Below are positions 50,098 through 58,660 of a stretch of 64,000 nt of DNA, piece by piece; the stretch's first letter is position 1, and every line of letters begins with the position of its first letter. Position numbers and translations under genes: made by a program. The notes below the pieces were generated by a model, which worked only from the letters and a program-made list of their open reading frames with translations, did no database searches and was not told the origin of the DNA. This DNA is from CADCVQ01 sp038260305 (lineage in GTDB: Bacteria > Actinomycetota > Thermoleophilia > Solirubrobacterales > Solirubrobacteraceae), in assembly GCA_038260305.1 (NCBI GenBank), contig JBBSNY010000015.1, positions 1 through 64,000 of the forward strand, in the 5' to 3' direction.

Positions 50098-50436
50098 GTG
50101 GCGGTCGACGAGCTCAGCGTGACGTTCGCGGCGCTCGCCGATCCGACGCGCCGCGCGATCCTCGCACGGCTCGCCGGCGGCGAGGCGACGGTGAACGAGC
50201 TCGCCGCGCCGTTTGCGATGTCGCTGCAGGCGGTCTCCAAGCACCTCAAGGTGCTCGAGCGCGCAGGGCTCATCGTGCGTGGCCGCAGCGCGCAGCTGCG
50301 CCCGTCGCGCCTGCATGGTGCGGCGCTCGGGGAGGCTGCCGGCTGGCTCGAGGAGTACCGAGAGTTCTGGGACGAGAGCTTCGACCGCCTCGGCGAACAC
50401 CTGCGCGAGCTCGACGAGCCGCCGCGTAATGCCTGA
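50098..50436 (+). CDS. ArsR-family transcriptional repressor
   Basis: A 112-residue winged-helix repressor: LSVTFAALADPTRRAILARLAGGEATVNELAAPFAMSLQAVSKHLKVLERAGLIVRGRSAQLR. It has no metal-binding ELCVC motif, so belongs to the SRPBCC-linked subgroup that controls its own operon. The GTG start is followed by 8 nt overlap with the SRPBCC gene at its end. Expressed from the TTGACA/CATAAT promoter and probably autorepressed. Confidence 0.88.
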   Translation: MAVDELSVTFAALADPTRRAILARLAGGEATVNELAAPFAMSLQAVSKHLKVLERAGLIVRGRSAQLRPSRLHGAALGEAAGWLEEYREFWDESFDRLGEHLRELDEPPRNA

Positions 50437-50884
50437 CCTCGAGATCGACGAGCCGGGCGCGCGCGAGATCGAGATCACGCGCATCTACGACGCGCCGCGC
50501 GAGCTCGTCTGGAGGGCGTGGACCGAGCCCGCCCGGCTTGCCTGCTGGTGGGGCAAGCGCGGCTGGAGCACGCCCCTTGCCTCGGTCACGATGGACGTGC
50601 GGCCGGGCGGGCGCTTTGCCCTCATGTCGGTCTGCGACGCCGACGGCACGCTGATGCCGATGGACACCGTGTATCGGGAGGTCGTCGAGCCGTCGCTGCT
50701 GTCGTGGGGCGCCGACGACCGGGTCGCGACGGTGACGTTCCTCGACCTCGGGGACGGCCGCACGGAGATGCGCTTCCACGCGGTCGTCGTCGTGTCCGAC
50801 GAGGCCTTCGCCAACGCCCCGGTGGGCCTGGCCAGCGCGTTCGACCGCCTCGGCGAGCAGCTCGCGTCGATGGACCTTCCATGA
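50429..50884 (+). CDS. SRPBCC (AHSA1-like) ligand-binding protein
   Basis: A 151-residue helix-grip protein: IEITRIYDAPRELVWRAWTEPARLACWWGKRGWSTP, VTMDVRPGGRFALMS, TVTFLDLGDGRTEMRFHA, FDRLGEQLASM. These START/AHA1-type domains bind hydrophobic ligands. ATG 50429 overlaps the ArsR gene by 8 nt. ArsR-SRPBCC pairs are common; the ligand is unknown. Confidence 0.88.
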   Translation: MPDLEIDEPGAREIEITRIYDAPRELVWRAWTEPARLACWWGKRGWSTPLASVTMDVRPGGRFALMSVCDADGTLMPMDTVYREVVEPSLLSWGADDRVATVTFLDLGDGRTEMRFHAVVVVSDEAFANAPVGLASAFDRLGEQLASMDLP

Positions 50885-50909
50885 CCACCACCACCGTTAG
50901 GAGCCAACG

Positions 50910-51302
50910 ATGACCACCACCACACCGATCGTCACCGGCGTCGACTTCGTCTGCATCCCGATCTCCGACTACGCCGCGTCGAAGGCCTTCTACGGCGACG
51001 TGCTCGGCCTGCCGTGCTCGACGGAGTACGGCAAGGTGCCCGGTGCCGAGTTCGAGGCCGGCGGACTGACGCTGCAGATCATCGACGCCGCGGCGATCGG
51101 TCGCGAGCTGACGCCGCACGCATTCCCGATCGCCCTGCGGGTCGACGACGTCGACGCGTCGCGCGCCGAGCTCGAGTCGCGCGGCGTGGAGTTCATCACG
51201 CAGTTCGACAGCGGCGTCTGCCACAACGCCATCTTCAGGGATCCGGACGCCAACACGTTCCTGTTGCACCACCGCTACGCGCCGCGTGACGCCTGTGGGT
51301 GA
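50910..51302 (+). CDS. VOC-family (glyoxalase-like) protein
   Basis: A 130-residue single VOC domain: VTGVDFVCIPISDYAASKAFYGDVLGL, FEAGGLTLQIID, IALRVDDVDASRAELESRGVEF and AIFRDPDANTFLLHHRYA. The AGGAGCCAACG ribosome site is good. Third gene of the ArsR operon, 25 nt after the SRPBCC gene. Substrate unknown. Confidence 0.85.
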   Translation: MTTTTPIVTGVDFVCIPISDYAASKAFYGDVLGLPCSTEYGKVPGAEFEAGGLTLQIIDAAAIGRELTPHAFPIALRVDDVDASRAELESRGVEFITQFDSGVCHNAIFRDPDANTFLLHHRYAPRDACG

Positions 51303-51516
51303 GCCCACGGTCGCCGTCGTCGCCCAGCTCGCGGTGCGGCGCGGCCGGGCGGCGGTCGCGGCGGCGGCGCTGCAGAGCGCGGTCGCCGCGGGCGCGCGCG
51401 AGGTTGCCCCGGTGTCTGACGGGCACGGCTGGCGGCTGGGCCCGATCGCGGATTCGTTCGGCACTCACTGGGAGGTCGGAAAGCCGCTCGTCCCGTGGCC
51501 GCCGGCGGGCCACTGA
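51295..51516 (+). pseudogene. Remnant of a VOC/PhnB-like gene
   Basis: A 73-residue frame. The start (VAVVAQLAVRRGRAAVAAAALQ) resembles the first strand-helix of PhnB-type VOC proteins, and the end (GWRLGPIADSFGTHWEVGKPL) their last strand; the middle half is missing. Overlaps the VOC gene end by 8 nt. Either a decayed copy after internal deletion or a short variant. Confidence 0.4.
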
Positions 51517-51647
51517 CCCGCGCGACAGAGGGTGGTGGTTGTGGCCGGACATGGCGGCTGGGGAGGACCATACGAGCCGGACATGCGAGAGGCCTGCCTC
51601 CCGGGGTGGCCCTCTCTGCGTGGGTGAGCGCTCACTATGCTCTGTGT

Positions 51648-51857
51648 GTGGGACTCGCTGACCGGTTCGCGGAACGAAGCGCGAGAGGCATGCTGACTCG
51701 CGCGGCGGGCTCCTGGATCCTCGTTGGACTGCCGGTCATTGCCGCGCGTCTGTGGTGGTCAGTCCCGGCCGCCTTGACGATCTTCGTCGTCGGCGTGGCG
51801 GTGTATGTCACGGCCGCACGGCGCTTCGTGCGTCGGCATCAGCCCGGCGGTACCTGA
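51648..51857 (+). CDS. Small membrane protein
   Basis: A 69-residue protein with two hydrophobic segments (SWILVGLPVIAARLWW and PAALTIFVVGVAVYVTAA) and a basic end (RRFVRRHQPGGT). GTG start; TATGCT at 51636-51641 ends exactly 6 nt before it, the leaderless pattern. A bidirectional terminator follows. Function unknown. Confidence 0.6.
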   Translation: MGLADRFAERSARGMLTRAAGSWILVGLPVIAARLWWSVPAALTIFVVGVAVYVTAARRFVRRHQPGGT

Positions 51858-51881
51858 CCGTCGGCTACGTCCGGTACAAAA

Positions 51882-51903
51882 AAGGCCCGCGATTGCGGGC
51901 CTT
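51882..51903 (-). terminator. Strong bidirectional terminator
   Basis: Hairpin AAGGCCCGC-GATT-GCGGGCCTT with A6 on the left (51878-51883) and T4 on the right. Read leftward it ends in T6, right after the tRNA-Leu 3' end on the minus strand. Read rightward it serves the small membrane gene. Confidence 0.85.
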
Positions 51904-51921
51904 TTCTATCTGCTGCTGCAA

Positions 51922-51980
51922 TGCGCCGAAGAGGACTCGAACCTCCACGGGGGAATCCCCCCACAAGGCCCTCAACCTTG
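51922..51980 (-). other. attL: 3' part of tRNA-Leu (anticodon GAG), 5' half missing
   Basis: Minus strand, from 51980 down: anticodon stem-loop CAAGG-TTGAGGG-CCTTG (anticodon GAG), long variable arm GGGGG-GATT-CCCCC, T arm GGAGG-TTCGAGT-CCTCT, acceptor strand TCGGCGC and discriminator A at 51922. The D arm and acceptor 5' strand (expected GCGCCGA) are not in the next 60 bases, which instead read CGAAACAGCGTC. The integrase gene starts 130 bp further on. This is what integration into a tRNA gene leaves at one end. Confidence 0.75.
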
Positions 51981-52111
51981 CGAAACAGCGTCAATCCCAG
52001 TGTTTCTCGGATTGAAGGCCCTAAATACGGGGGCTTTCGCGAGGCTCGATCAGGTTGGGTTGTGGGATGATTTGTGGGATGGTCCTCCGCGAGGTGTACG
52101 ATCGGCTCACG

Positions 52112-53431
52112 ATGGCAGCGAGTCCGAGCCTGAAGGTCACCCTCCGCGTCAAGGATCAGGGCGGCGGTCCAGTGATCTATGCGCGCTTTCGGTGGGGCGC
52201 CTCGCACGCAGAGCCGGCGCTCGGCCGAGGCTGGCTCGTGCCATCGGCGAGTGAGCTCGCGAAGCCGAGAGGGCGGGCCATCGGCGGCTGGGTGGAGCGT
52301 CGTGGGCGGGCGCCGGAGGGGATTCTCAGCGTCGGCGGCGCGTGGCAGTTGGTGCCCGAGGCTATCGATCGATACGCGCGGAGAGCCGAGCATGAGGCGA
52401 AGCGATGCGCCGAGGAGGCGCGCCCACGGCTTCGTGACGCTGTCGACCGGTGGCTCGCCGCGAGGAAGGAAGACGACGCGAATGGCGAGCACGAGGCCTG
52501 GAAGCACGCGCACGCCAAGAACATGACGAGCTACGCACATCGCGTTGCTCGCGAGTTGGGCGCCGATCGCCATATCGACACGCTCGAGGCGGCTGAACTG
52601 CGACGGTGGCTCGCGGAGGATCTCAAGCCCATGCGCAACGGGAAGGTGTTGGACCAGCCCACGTCGAGGAAGATGCGCTCCACCTACGCGCAGGTTCTCG
52701 CGGGATTCTTCGCGTACGCCCTGGCGCAAGGCTGGGTGTCAGCGGATCCGACGCTGGAGGTTCCCGCCTATCGCAGCCGTCGGAAGCGATCCGACGATCC
52801 GCTGCGTCGTGAGGAGTACCTGACGAAGCCCGAGCTTCGTCGCGCTCTGGCGCAGCTACGTCGCGGCGATCGATCCGGGGCGGCCAGACCTGGGCGTAAG
52901 CGCAGCAGCCGGGAACGCGAGCAGGATGCCATCGTGATCATGACAATGGCGATGGCGGGACTGCGTCCCGGCGAGGCGATCGCTCTCAGATGGGAGCACA
53001 TCGACTGTCGCGCCAAGGTGATCCGCGTCGTGGACTCGCGCACGATGGGCGTGACCGACACGCCAAAGTCAGGCTCGGGGCGGACCGTCCCGATGTGCGA
53101 TGAGATCGCTCAGGCGCTCGAGCGCCTGAAGACCCGCAAGTGGTTCGTGGGGCCCACGGATCTGGTGTTCGTTGGACGGACCGGCGCCCACATCGACAAG
53201 GATGACCTCGCCAAGCGCTTCACCGCAGCGCAGAAGACTTCAGGCATCGCGCTTCCGCGAGAGCTTCGCCAGATGCGCAACACCTTCGGGACGGTGTGCG
53301 CGGCCGAGGGCATCCCGCTGCGCACGATCCAGCAGTGGATGGGGCACGCCTCCATCACCACGACTGAGATTTACGCATCGTTCATGCCTCGCGATCAGGA
53401 TGCCGCGGTGATTGGGGCAGCATTCGCATAG
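52112..53431 (+). CDS. int: Tyrosine-type site-specific integrase
   Basis: A 439-residue recombinase. Residues 1-90 form an arm-site-binding domain (LKVTLRVKDQGGGPVIYARFRWG), about 105-215 the SAM-like core-binding domain, 235-435 the catalytic domain. Catalytic Arg285 is in MAGLRPGEAIALRWEH, Lys319 in TDTPKSGSGR, Arg389 in LRQMRNTFGT, His412 in WMGHASITTTEIY and nucleophile Tyr421. The usual His of the HxxR box is Arg386. The ATG at 52112 has TACGAT ending 9 nt upstream; earlier in-frame starts (52055, 52079) are possible. Confidence 0.9.
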   Translation: MAASPSLKVTLRVKDQGGGPVIYARFRWGASHAEPALGRGWLVPSASELAKPRGRAIGGWVERRGRAPEGILSVGGAWQLVPEAIDRYARRAEHEAKRCAEEARPRLRDAVDRWLAARKEDDANGEHEAWKHAHAKNMTSYAHRVARELGADRHIDTLEAAELRRWLAEDLKPMRNGKVLDQPTSRKMRSTYAQVLAGFFAYALAQGWVSADPTLEVPAYRSRRKRSDDPLRREEYLTKPELRRALAQLRRGDRSGAARPGRKRSSREREQDAIVIMTMAMAGLRPGEAIALRWEHIDCRAKVIRVVDSRTMGVTDTPKSGSGRTVPMCDEIAQALERLKTRKWFVGPTDLVFVGRTGAHIDKDDLAKRFTAAQKTSGIALPRELRQMRNTFGTVCAAEGIPLRTIQQWMGHASITTTEIYASFMPRDQDAAVIGAAFA

Positions 53432-53919
53432 CCCGGAATCTCGACTGCGACGGCTCGCCGTTGCTCGGGAGCACTCACCGACAGCGGCCCCCCTGTCACG
53501 GTGTCAGGGGTGGCGGCACGTGGGGATACGAGGTGACAGGGCGGCGACTACGTGATCCGCCTCACCGGCCACGGTCGCCAGCAGTCTCGCTTGTTCGGCC
53601 GCTCGGAGAACGACGCGCGATGTCCAAGTTGATCGAGCGAGGCCTCGACAGGCCGGCCCGTCGGCGTTATCACCGGACCTCGCAACCGTGGCGCGCGCCC
53701 TTCAGCTACCAAAGGACTGTGCGGGCGCGCGCACACGCTCGGAGGCGCCTCCTCCCCCGACTGCGCGCGCATCGCTGTCGGCGCCACGTGATCCCGTGCC
53801 GTTCATCGACCGAGCCCACACTGTCCGGCGTGACGGGCGGCGGTGGGTCATCGCCGTTAGGGCAACGGTGCCGCCGAGTAGATCGCACCGGGGACAGGCC
53901 GCAAGTATCAAACAGGCGC
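53432..53919. other. 488-base stretch without a convincing gene
   Basis: Between int and xis. Several overlapping frames exist on both strands but none has protein-like composition. A short fragment GDYVIRLTGHGRQQSRLFGRSEND (53545-53620) looks like decayed coding sequence. It may hold element attachment arms or transfer sites. Confidence 0.4.
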
Positions 53920-54120
53920 TCACCGCGATCGCGTCGACGCCCGCCCGCGCCGAAGACGCTCGATCGCATCGTCGACGTCTGAACGAACGAAGCGTCGGTG
54001 CCGGCCGAGCATGATGCTCGGCAGCACGCCGCGTCGGGCGTAGTCGCTGACTGTCGAACGTGGGATGTGCAGGAGCTCGGCGACGTCGTCGGCGGTGAGC
54101 AGTTCGTCGAGCTTGCTCAT
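53920..54120 (-). CDS. Excisionase/MerR-type helix-turn-helix protein
   Basis: A 66-residue protein: MSKLDELLTADDVAELLHIPRSTVSDYARRGVLPSIMLGRHRRFVRSDVDDAIERLRRG. This is the HTH_17 excisionase fold: helix-turn-helix (ADDVAELLHIPRSTVSDYA) and the GxxRRF wing. Directional factors of this type sit beside integrases and promote element excision. ATG 54120 overlaps the upstream HARP-motif gene stop (ATGA). Confidence 0.85.
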   Translation of the reverse strand: MSKLDELLTADDVAELLHIPRSTVSDYARRGVLPSIMLGRHRRFVRSDVDDAIERLRRGRASTRSR

Positions 54121-54788
54121 GCCATGCCTTTCGGTTCGCTGGGGCCGACACGGATTCGGACGCACCAGCCGATGCCGCGCACGTAGAGGCGTGGACGAGC
54201 CGGGTTCTCGAAGACGGGACCTGCGGTGTAGTGGCGCCAGTGGGGGAGGGGCGATCGTCGCTTCGGCGCGATGCCGGAGTCACTGATCCGTCTGGAGGTA
54301 GGCGCCGCCGGTGCGGCCACGCGATCGAGGGCGCGGCGTGCGCGGTCGGTGACGACGAACTCGTCGGTCTCGCCGACGTGGGCCAGCAGCGCGAGCGCGC
54401 CCGCACGGGTGAGCGGGATCGTCCAGCGCCCTCGGTCGGCGTCGTAGCGGCGCTCGGGCAGGAATCGCAGCGCGTGTAGCCGGCGTCGGCTGTAGCGGCT
54501 GACGATCTCCACGCTGTCGTCGCGCATGAGTACGCACACGATGTCGGCGCGCGCGATGCGTGCGTTGGCGTCCTTGGAGATCTCGATGTCCCAACGGCGC
54601 TCCTTGAGCTCAGCGATCAGGGCACATACGGCGCGCACGCCCGCACGGCGGGCCGGGACGCACCAGTCCTGGGACCGGCGACGGTAGGACGCTCGCGGGA
54701 GCGTGCGGATCCGGTCGGCGATGACCTCGTCGTATGGCGCGACCATCGGCAGCATCAGCCCGCCGCTGGCGTCGACGCGCAGCGCCAT
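54117..54788 (-). CDS. Protein with two HARP-like motifs
   Basis: A 223-residue protein translated just before the excisionase. Two similar segments occur: DRIRTLPRASYRRRSQDWCVPARRAGVRAVCALI (about 25-60) and LRFLPERRYDADRGRWTIPLTRAGALALLAHV (about 110-142). The pattern, an LP..(R/Y) turn, aromatic, W, then VP/IP, resembles HARP domains of annealing helicases, which bind branched DNA. The rest is basic. ATG 54788; GTG 54845 would add 19 residues. Coupling with xis suggests a role in element recombination (inference). Confidence 0.6.
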   Translation of the reverse strand: MALRVDASGGLMLPMVAPYDEVIADRIRTLPRASYRRRSQDWCVPARRAGVRAVCALIAELKERRWDIEISKDANARIARADIVCVLMRDDSVEIVSRYSRRRLHALRFLPERRYDADRGRWTIPLTRAGALALLAHVGETDEFVVTDRARRALDRVAAPAAPTSRRISDSGIAPKRRSPLPHWRHYTAGPVFENPARPRLYVRGIGWCVRIRVGPSEPKGMA

Positions 54789-54845
54789 CAGCAGGGACGA
54801 GACCTCGTTGCAGGACACGGCGGCAACGGTCGCCCACTGCGCCAC

Positions 54846-55715
54846 GTCAACGTTCGCGCGCAGGCGCGCCGCCGGGCGGCCGGGTGTGGCCGCCGCAGCG
54901 TCGAGCGCACGAGCCCTGCACCGCCGCTCGGGCGCGACCGGCCCCCGGGCGCGGCCGACCACGGAGGGCCCTAGCGGAGTCCGGGCTGGCGGCTGCTCGA
55001 TCGCAGCCGATGCGGGCGATGTCGCTCGGCTCGCAACGCGCGCGGGCGCCGATTGCGGCCGTCCGGCCGCCGAGCGGGATCCGTGCGCGCCCCGACGGTG
55101 GTCGGATGAGGTGCGAACGCCGCGGTGTGGCGGGGGAATCGTTGGCCGAGGTCGAGCGCTCCGCGCGCATTCGGTCTGAAGCGCGCCGCTTGCAGCGAAG
55201 GGGAACTCACGTTGCCGGCCGGCGTAGGGCGCATCTGCTCCGCTGAACCGACGCGTGATCGCGCCATCGATTGCTAGATCGCAGACCGGCGCTTGACCCG
55301 ACCGCCCAGCGGGACGCAGCTCGGCATAGTCGGCAACAGGATCCGCGGCAGGCGTCATTGCTACTGCTGTCGCAGCGATGCCGCCAATGACACCCCTCCG
55401 GCTGGGATCGCCGACCAGCTGCGCGCGGATGCTGAGCAATCGGCCGGCCGACGCCCTGCCACGACCTGCAGAGCACGCCGTTGCCCGGCGGCCACATCGG
55501 CACCGCCCAGATCTGCCTACTTCTGGACGCGCCGGCCGGTGCGACGAGCCGAGACTGTCGCAATCGTCCAGGAGCGCTAGTCCCGAAGCGCGTTCCACCA
55601 TCGCGGTCGCTGACATGACGCTACGCAGACCGCGGTTTGCGGGGCGGACGACGACAACCACCGCCATCCCGTCCACGTTGCCGTCGACGTTCGGGCGCGG
55701 ATAGGCTCGGTCAAG
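54846..55715. other. 870-base stretch without a supported gene
   Basis: The minus strand stays open upstream of the HARP gene for another 830 bases, but its translation is Ala/Arg-rich with no conserved pattern, as expected for chance frames in this GC content. No repeats or hairpins stand out. The glycosyltransferase promoter TAGGCT (55702-55707) lies at its end. Confidence 0.4.
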
Positions 55716-56951
55716 ATGCAGCCGACGATTCAGCCAAAGGCTCCGCCGGCCGATTCATCCCTCCCGGCTCCCACGCTCGCGACGAAGCGCACCGGCCACC
55801 CAGCAGATCCCCCGCAGCTTCGCATCGTCGTCCTATCAGTCCCCTTCGGCGGTGGCCATCGCGCTGTGGCAGAGGCCGTTACGCAGGCCCTACAGCGGCG
55901 CGGACTCGATGGACCCGTCGTCGAACTCCTCGACGCCCTCGACGTAGTGTCCCGCCGGATCAATCTCAAACGGTTGGGAAGGCAGGCGTACTTTGCCATC
56001 ACGCGACCCCGACTCCGCCGACTGTATCGCGCCCTGTTTGCCGTAGCCGATCGGCATCCCCACCTCTTTGGGCGATTGTCGTATGCCTTGTTCGGTGGCC
56101 GAACGCGATCCTGGCTTAGAGCGTCGCAGCCGGAGGTGGTCGTATCGACCTTCCCATTCGTTACGTATTGCGTTGGACAGTCAATTCGTCGCGAGGGATT
56201 GACCACACGTCTCGTAACGCTGGTAACGGACGGAGGACGAGTCAACCGAACATGGTTCGCGGGCTCCATTGACGTTATTGCCGTAACCGATGATGAGAGC
56301 GAGCGCGAAGCGCATTGGTCGCCAACTCTCGGGCAGGTAGTAAGGATCGATCTTCCACTTCGATCCGAGTTTTACCGTTATGTTGAACGCTCGACTGCGC
56401 GGAGGAGCCTCGACCTCGGCAGTGAGCCGGTGGTACTTATCTGGGGTGGTGGCCAAGGTCTGGCCGCAGGCATCCTCGGCTTTGCGCAGGAACTCTGCAG
56501 GCAGGACCTACCGATGACCCCGATATTTGTGACCGGCACGAATCGGCGACTCGCTCGGCAGTTGGCCGACGTGCCGTGGAGAGGCAGGGCGCTGATCCTT
56601 GGGCAGCGGAGCGACATTAGACACCTCCTCGCCGCCGCTGATACGGTCGTTGGCAAGGCTGGATGGATTTCGCTGTCTGAGGCCGCCGCCCTTGGGCTCC
56701 ACACGGTCTGCATCGACGCGCTACCCGGGCAGGAGTACGAGAATCTGCGCGTTTTCTGCGCGCAGGGAGCTGCTTCTTGGATACCAGATCCGCCGGCGGC
56801 AGTTGCGAAAGTATGGTCCCTAGTCACAAAAGGGCGACCAACTGAGGAGAGCGCGGCGGCGCCTTCCCGTCGTCCCGCGTTGTGCGACGTTGTGCAGTCG
56901 TTAGCGATTCTCTCGCGTACTGCACAAGCGGGTGGGTCCCTCGATGGATGA
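55716..56951 (+). CDS. GT28-type glycosyltransferase (MGDG synthase/MurG-like)
   Basis: A 411-residue enzyme. The N-terminal lipid-acceptor domain has IVVLSVPFGGGHRAVAEAVTQAL and a helical region, the family's usual GGGH motif. The C-terminal nucleotide-sugar domain has VLIWGGGQGLAAGIL, IFVTGTNRRLARQL, ADTVVGKAGWISLSEAAALGLHTVCI and LPGQEYENLRVF (the GGxGS/E-type donor site). It probably glycosylates a membrane lipid. Codon use is less GC-biased than neighbours, supporting recent transfer. TAGGCT ends 8 nt before the ATG. Overlaps the next gene by 8 nt. Confidence 0.8.
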   Translation: MQPTIQPKAPPADSSLPAPTLATKRTGHPADPPQLRIVVLSVPFGGGHRAVAEAVTQALQRRGLDGPVVELLDALDVVSRRINLKRLGRQAYFAITRPRLRRLYRALFAVADRHPHLFGRLSYALFGGRTRSWLRASQPEVVVSTFPFVTYCVGQSIRREGLTTRLVTLVTDGGRVNRTWFAGSIDVIAVTDDESEREAHWSPTLGQVVRIDLPLRSEFYRYVERSTARRSLDLGSEPVVLIWGGGQGLAAGILGFAQELCRQDLPMTPIFVTGTNRRLARQLADVPWRGRALILGQRSDIRHLLAAADTVVGKAGWISLSEAAALGLHTVCIDALPGQEYENLRVFCAQGAASWIPDPPAAVAKVWSLVTKGRPTEESAAAPSRRPALCDVVQSLAILSRTAQAGGSLDG

Positions 56952-57627
56952 CCGCACAAGATCGGAACCCGGCGAATCGATCGGAGGTGTAACCGATCCT
57001 GGAGTGTTAGTCCCGCTGTTGGCAGACAAGGCACAGAATCTCGGAAATCAAGTCACGCAGCTGCTCCCCAAGATGGAAAACTTCATGGGCGTCGCTGCCG
57101 CCATACTCGTCGGAGCGGTGACACTTGGTGTGACACAGAAACACCCTGTCATCTTGGTGCTGCTGCCCTTCCCCCTTATCACTCTCTTTGCGTATCTGTT
57201 GCAGACTAACACTGAGATGCTGAGTCGGGCTGGGCACAAGCGCTTCTTGGAGGAGGCGGTGAATGAACTACTAGGACGCCGAGTTCTCTTGGAAGAGTCC
57301 GATGTGGCTCCAACGCTGCACGGTCGTCTGCAATTTGGCCGGCTGAGCATCCTTCTGGTCCAAGGTTTGCTTGCGAGCCTCCTCATCGGGTCCATAGCGT
57401 TGGCGATTGCACATTTGGACGCAGTATCAGGGGTCGCGTGGCTCGTTGTGTTTTGGCTCGGCCTTGGGATCGGCACGGTGATGCTTGGCGCTGCAGCAAG
57501 AGAGCAGACTCGCGCCTATGCGCGGGCGTACGACGCCGCTCGCTCCGGCTTCTACGGAGCTCCGACTCCGTCCACTGCTCTCGTCCATTCGACTGCCCCG
57601 GCTGAAGCTCGGGAAGCGCCAGGGTAG
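56944..57627 (+). CDS. Four-helix membrane protein
   Basis: A 227-residue protein with four hydrophobic helices: FMGVAAAILVGAVTLGV, VILVLLPFPLITLFAYLL, SILLVQGLLASLLIGSIALAIAH and VAWLVVFWLGLGIGTVMLGAA. A cytoplasmic helical segment (MLSRAGHKRFLEEAVNELLGRRVLLEE) sits between helices 2 and 3. ATG 56944 lies inside the glycosyltransferase end, so they are translated together. I do not recognise the family. Lower GC, probable cargo. Confidence 0.75.
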   Translation: MDDRTRSEPGESIGGVTDPGVLVPLLADKAQNLGNQVTQLLPKMENFMGVAAAILVGAVTLGVTQKHPVILVLLPFPLITLFAYLLQTNTEMLSRAGHKRFLEEAVNELLGRRVLLEESDVAPTLHGRLQFGRLSILLVQGLLASLLIGSIALAIAHLDAVSGVAWLVVFWLGLGIGTVMLGAAAREQTRAYARAYDAARSGFYGAPTPSTALVHSTAPAEAREAPG

Positions 57628-57803
57628 TGTGACCGCGGTCCAGGCTTGGGGCATTCCTAGGTCGTGGCCCGCTACGCCGAGTCGGGATTGGTCGGGTCTC
57701 ACCCGCCGACTGGCCCTCGCTCTCTTGGCGGTGAGGCCGCCCTCGGCGGACGAGATAGCAGGCGGCGGGGCCGAGCCTCCTGCGGCTTTCATCAGCGATG
57801 ACT

Positions 57804-58016
57804 CTATGTCCCTGCATGTGCCCCGTTTGCCGCCGCCAGCTTGATGCAGTGCCCGCTTCCGCTTTCGCGTGATCTCGAGCGTCTCGCTCGTCCTGTCCTC
57901 CGCGCCTTCTCCGTGACCATGCGACACTCGTCGACGACGTCGATCTTCGGTTGGCGCACGGATTCCGCTCCGCCGGGTCCCGGGTCAACGGTCGGAACTC
58001 GCCTTCGCGGGGACAT
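57804..58016 (-). CDS. Small basic hypothetical protein
   Basis: A 70-residue frame: MSPRRRVPTVDPGPGGAESVRQPKIDVVDECRMVTEKARRTGRARRSRSRESG. Arg/Ser-rich, no motif recognised. Supported mainly by the TGATG overlap with the upstream gene at 58016. It could be spurious. Confidence 0.4.
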   Translation of the reverse strand: MSPRRRVPTVDPGPGGAESVRQPKIDVVDECRMVTEKARRTGRARRSRSRESGSGHCIKLAAANGAHAGT

Positions 58017-58660
58017 CAGCAGGGAGGAAACTCGTTGCAGGCTGATGAGAGCGCGGGCGGCGCGATGTGGGGCTTGTGCGGGCGCGGGGGCGGGTCGACC
58101 GCGGGCGCGACGTGGCGGGGCGATGCTGGCCGTGCCGTCGAGCGCCGCCCGTCCCGCGGCGCTTGAGCAGGGTCGCGCCTCACGTGCTCTCGCTGATGCG
58201 GCGACTCGACCGGTTCTTGGCGGCGTTCTCGAGTCTCGCGGCTGCCGCGGCCAGGGCGCTTCGGGTGCAATCGCCGTTCGGGGGCGCGGGCAGCGGGTAC
58301 CGTGCGACCGGAGGGCTGACGTCGGTCTGTAGTCGGTGTGTGGGGAGAGTCGAACGGGCGCGGCGCGACCAGGATGAGGGCGCCTGCGGCAGCGACGGCG
58401 GCCGCTGCCCCGAGCAGCCAAGGCGATTGGGGTGCTCGGAGCGGTCGCGGGCGCGACCGCGACGGCCGTCCTTCGCGATGGAACGAATACCGGCGCCTCA
58501 TGCGTGTCGCGGCGCGTGGGATCTTCTGCTCGGCGTCGTCGTGGGACGACGAGAACAACGCGTCGATCCCGTCGTCGCCCTCCTCGGCTTCAGGGGCACC
58601 GTCCCACAGCGCTGCGAGGCGCTGATCGTCGTCATCGAGTCTGGGCGTACTGAGGCTCAC
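58016..58660 (-). CDS. Single-pass membrane hypothetical protein
   Basis: A 214-residue protein: acidic N-terminus (STPRLDDDDQRLAALWDGAPEAEEGDDGID), basic stretch, one transmembrane helix (WLLGAAAAVAAAGALILVA) and a Pro/Arg-rich tail. The acid-basic-TM arrangement suggests a real protein, with N-terminus inside. GTG 58660 is preferred over GTG 58693. Runs against the T4SS genes. Unknown function. Confidence 0.5.
   Translation of the reverse strand: MSLSTPRLDDDDQRLAALWDGAPEAEEGDDGIDALFSSSHDDAEQKIPRAATRMRRRYSFHREGRPSRSRPRPLRAPQSPWLLGAAAAVAAAGALILVAPRPFDSPHTPTTDRRQPSGRTVPAARAPERRLHPKRPGRGSRETRERRQEPVESPHQREHVRRDPAQAPRDGRRSTARPASPRHVAPAVDPPPRPHKPHIAPPALSSACNEFPPC

Noticed and set aside
53461..53982. 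173-codon frame between int and xis
   Set aside because: Arg/Pro-rich without secondary-structure pattern; overlaps the excisionase.
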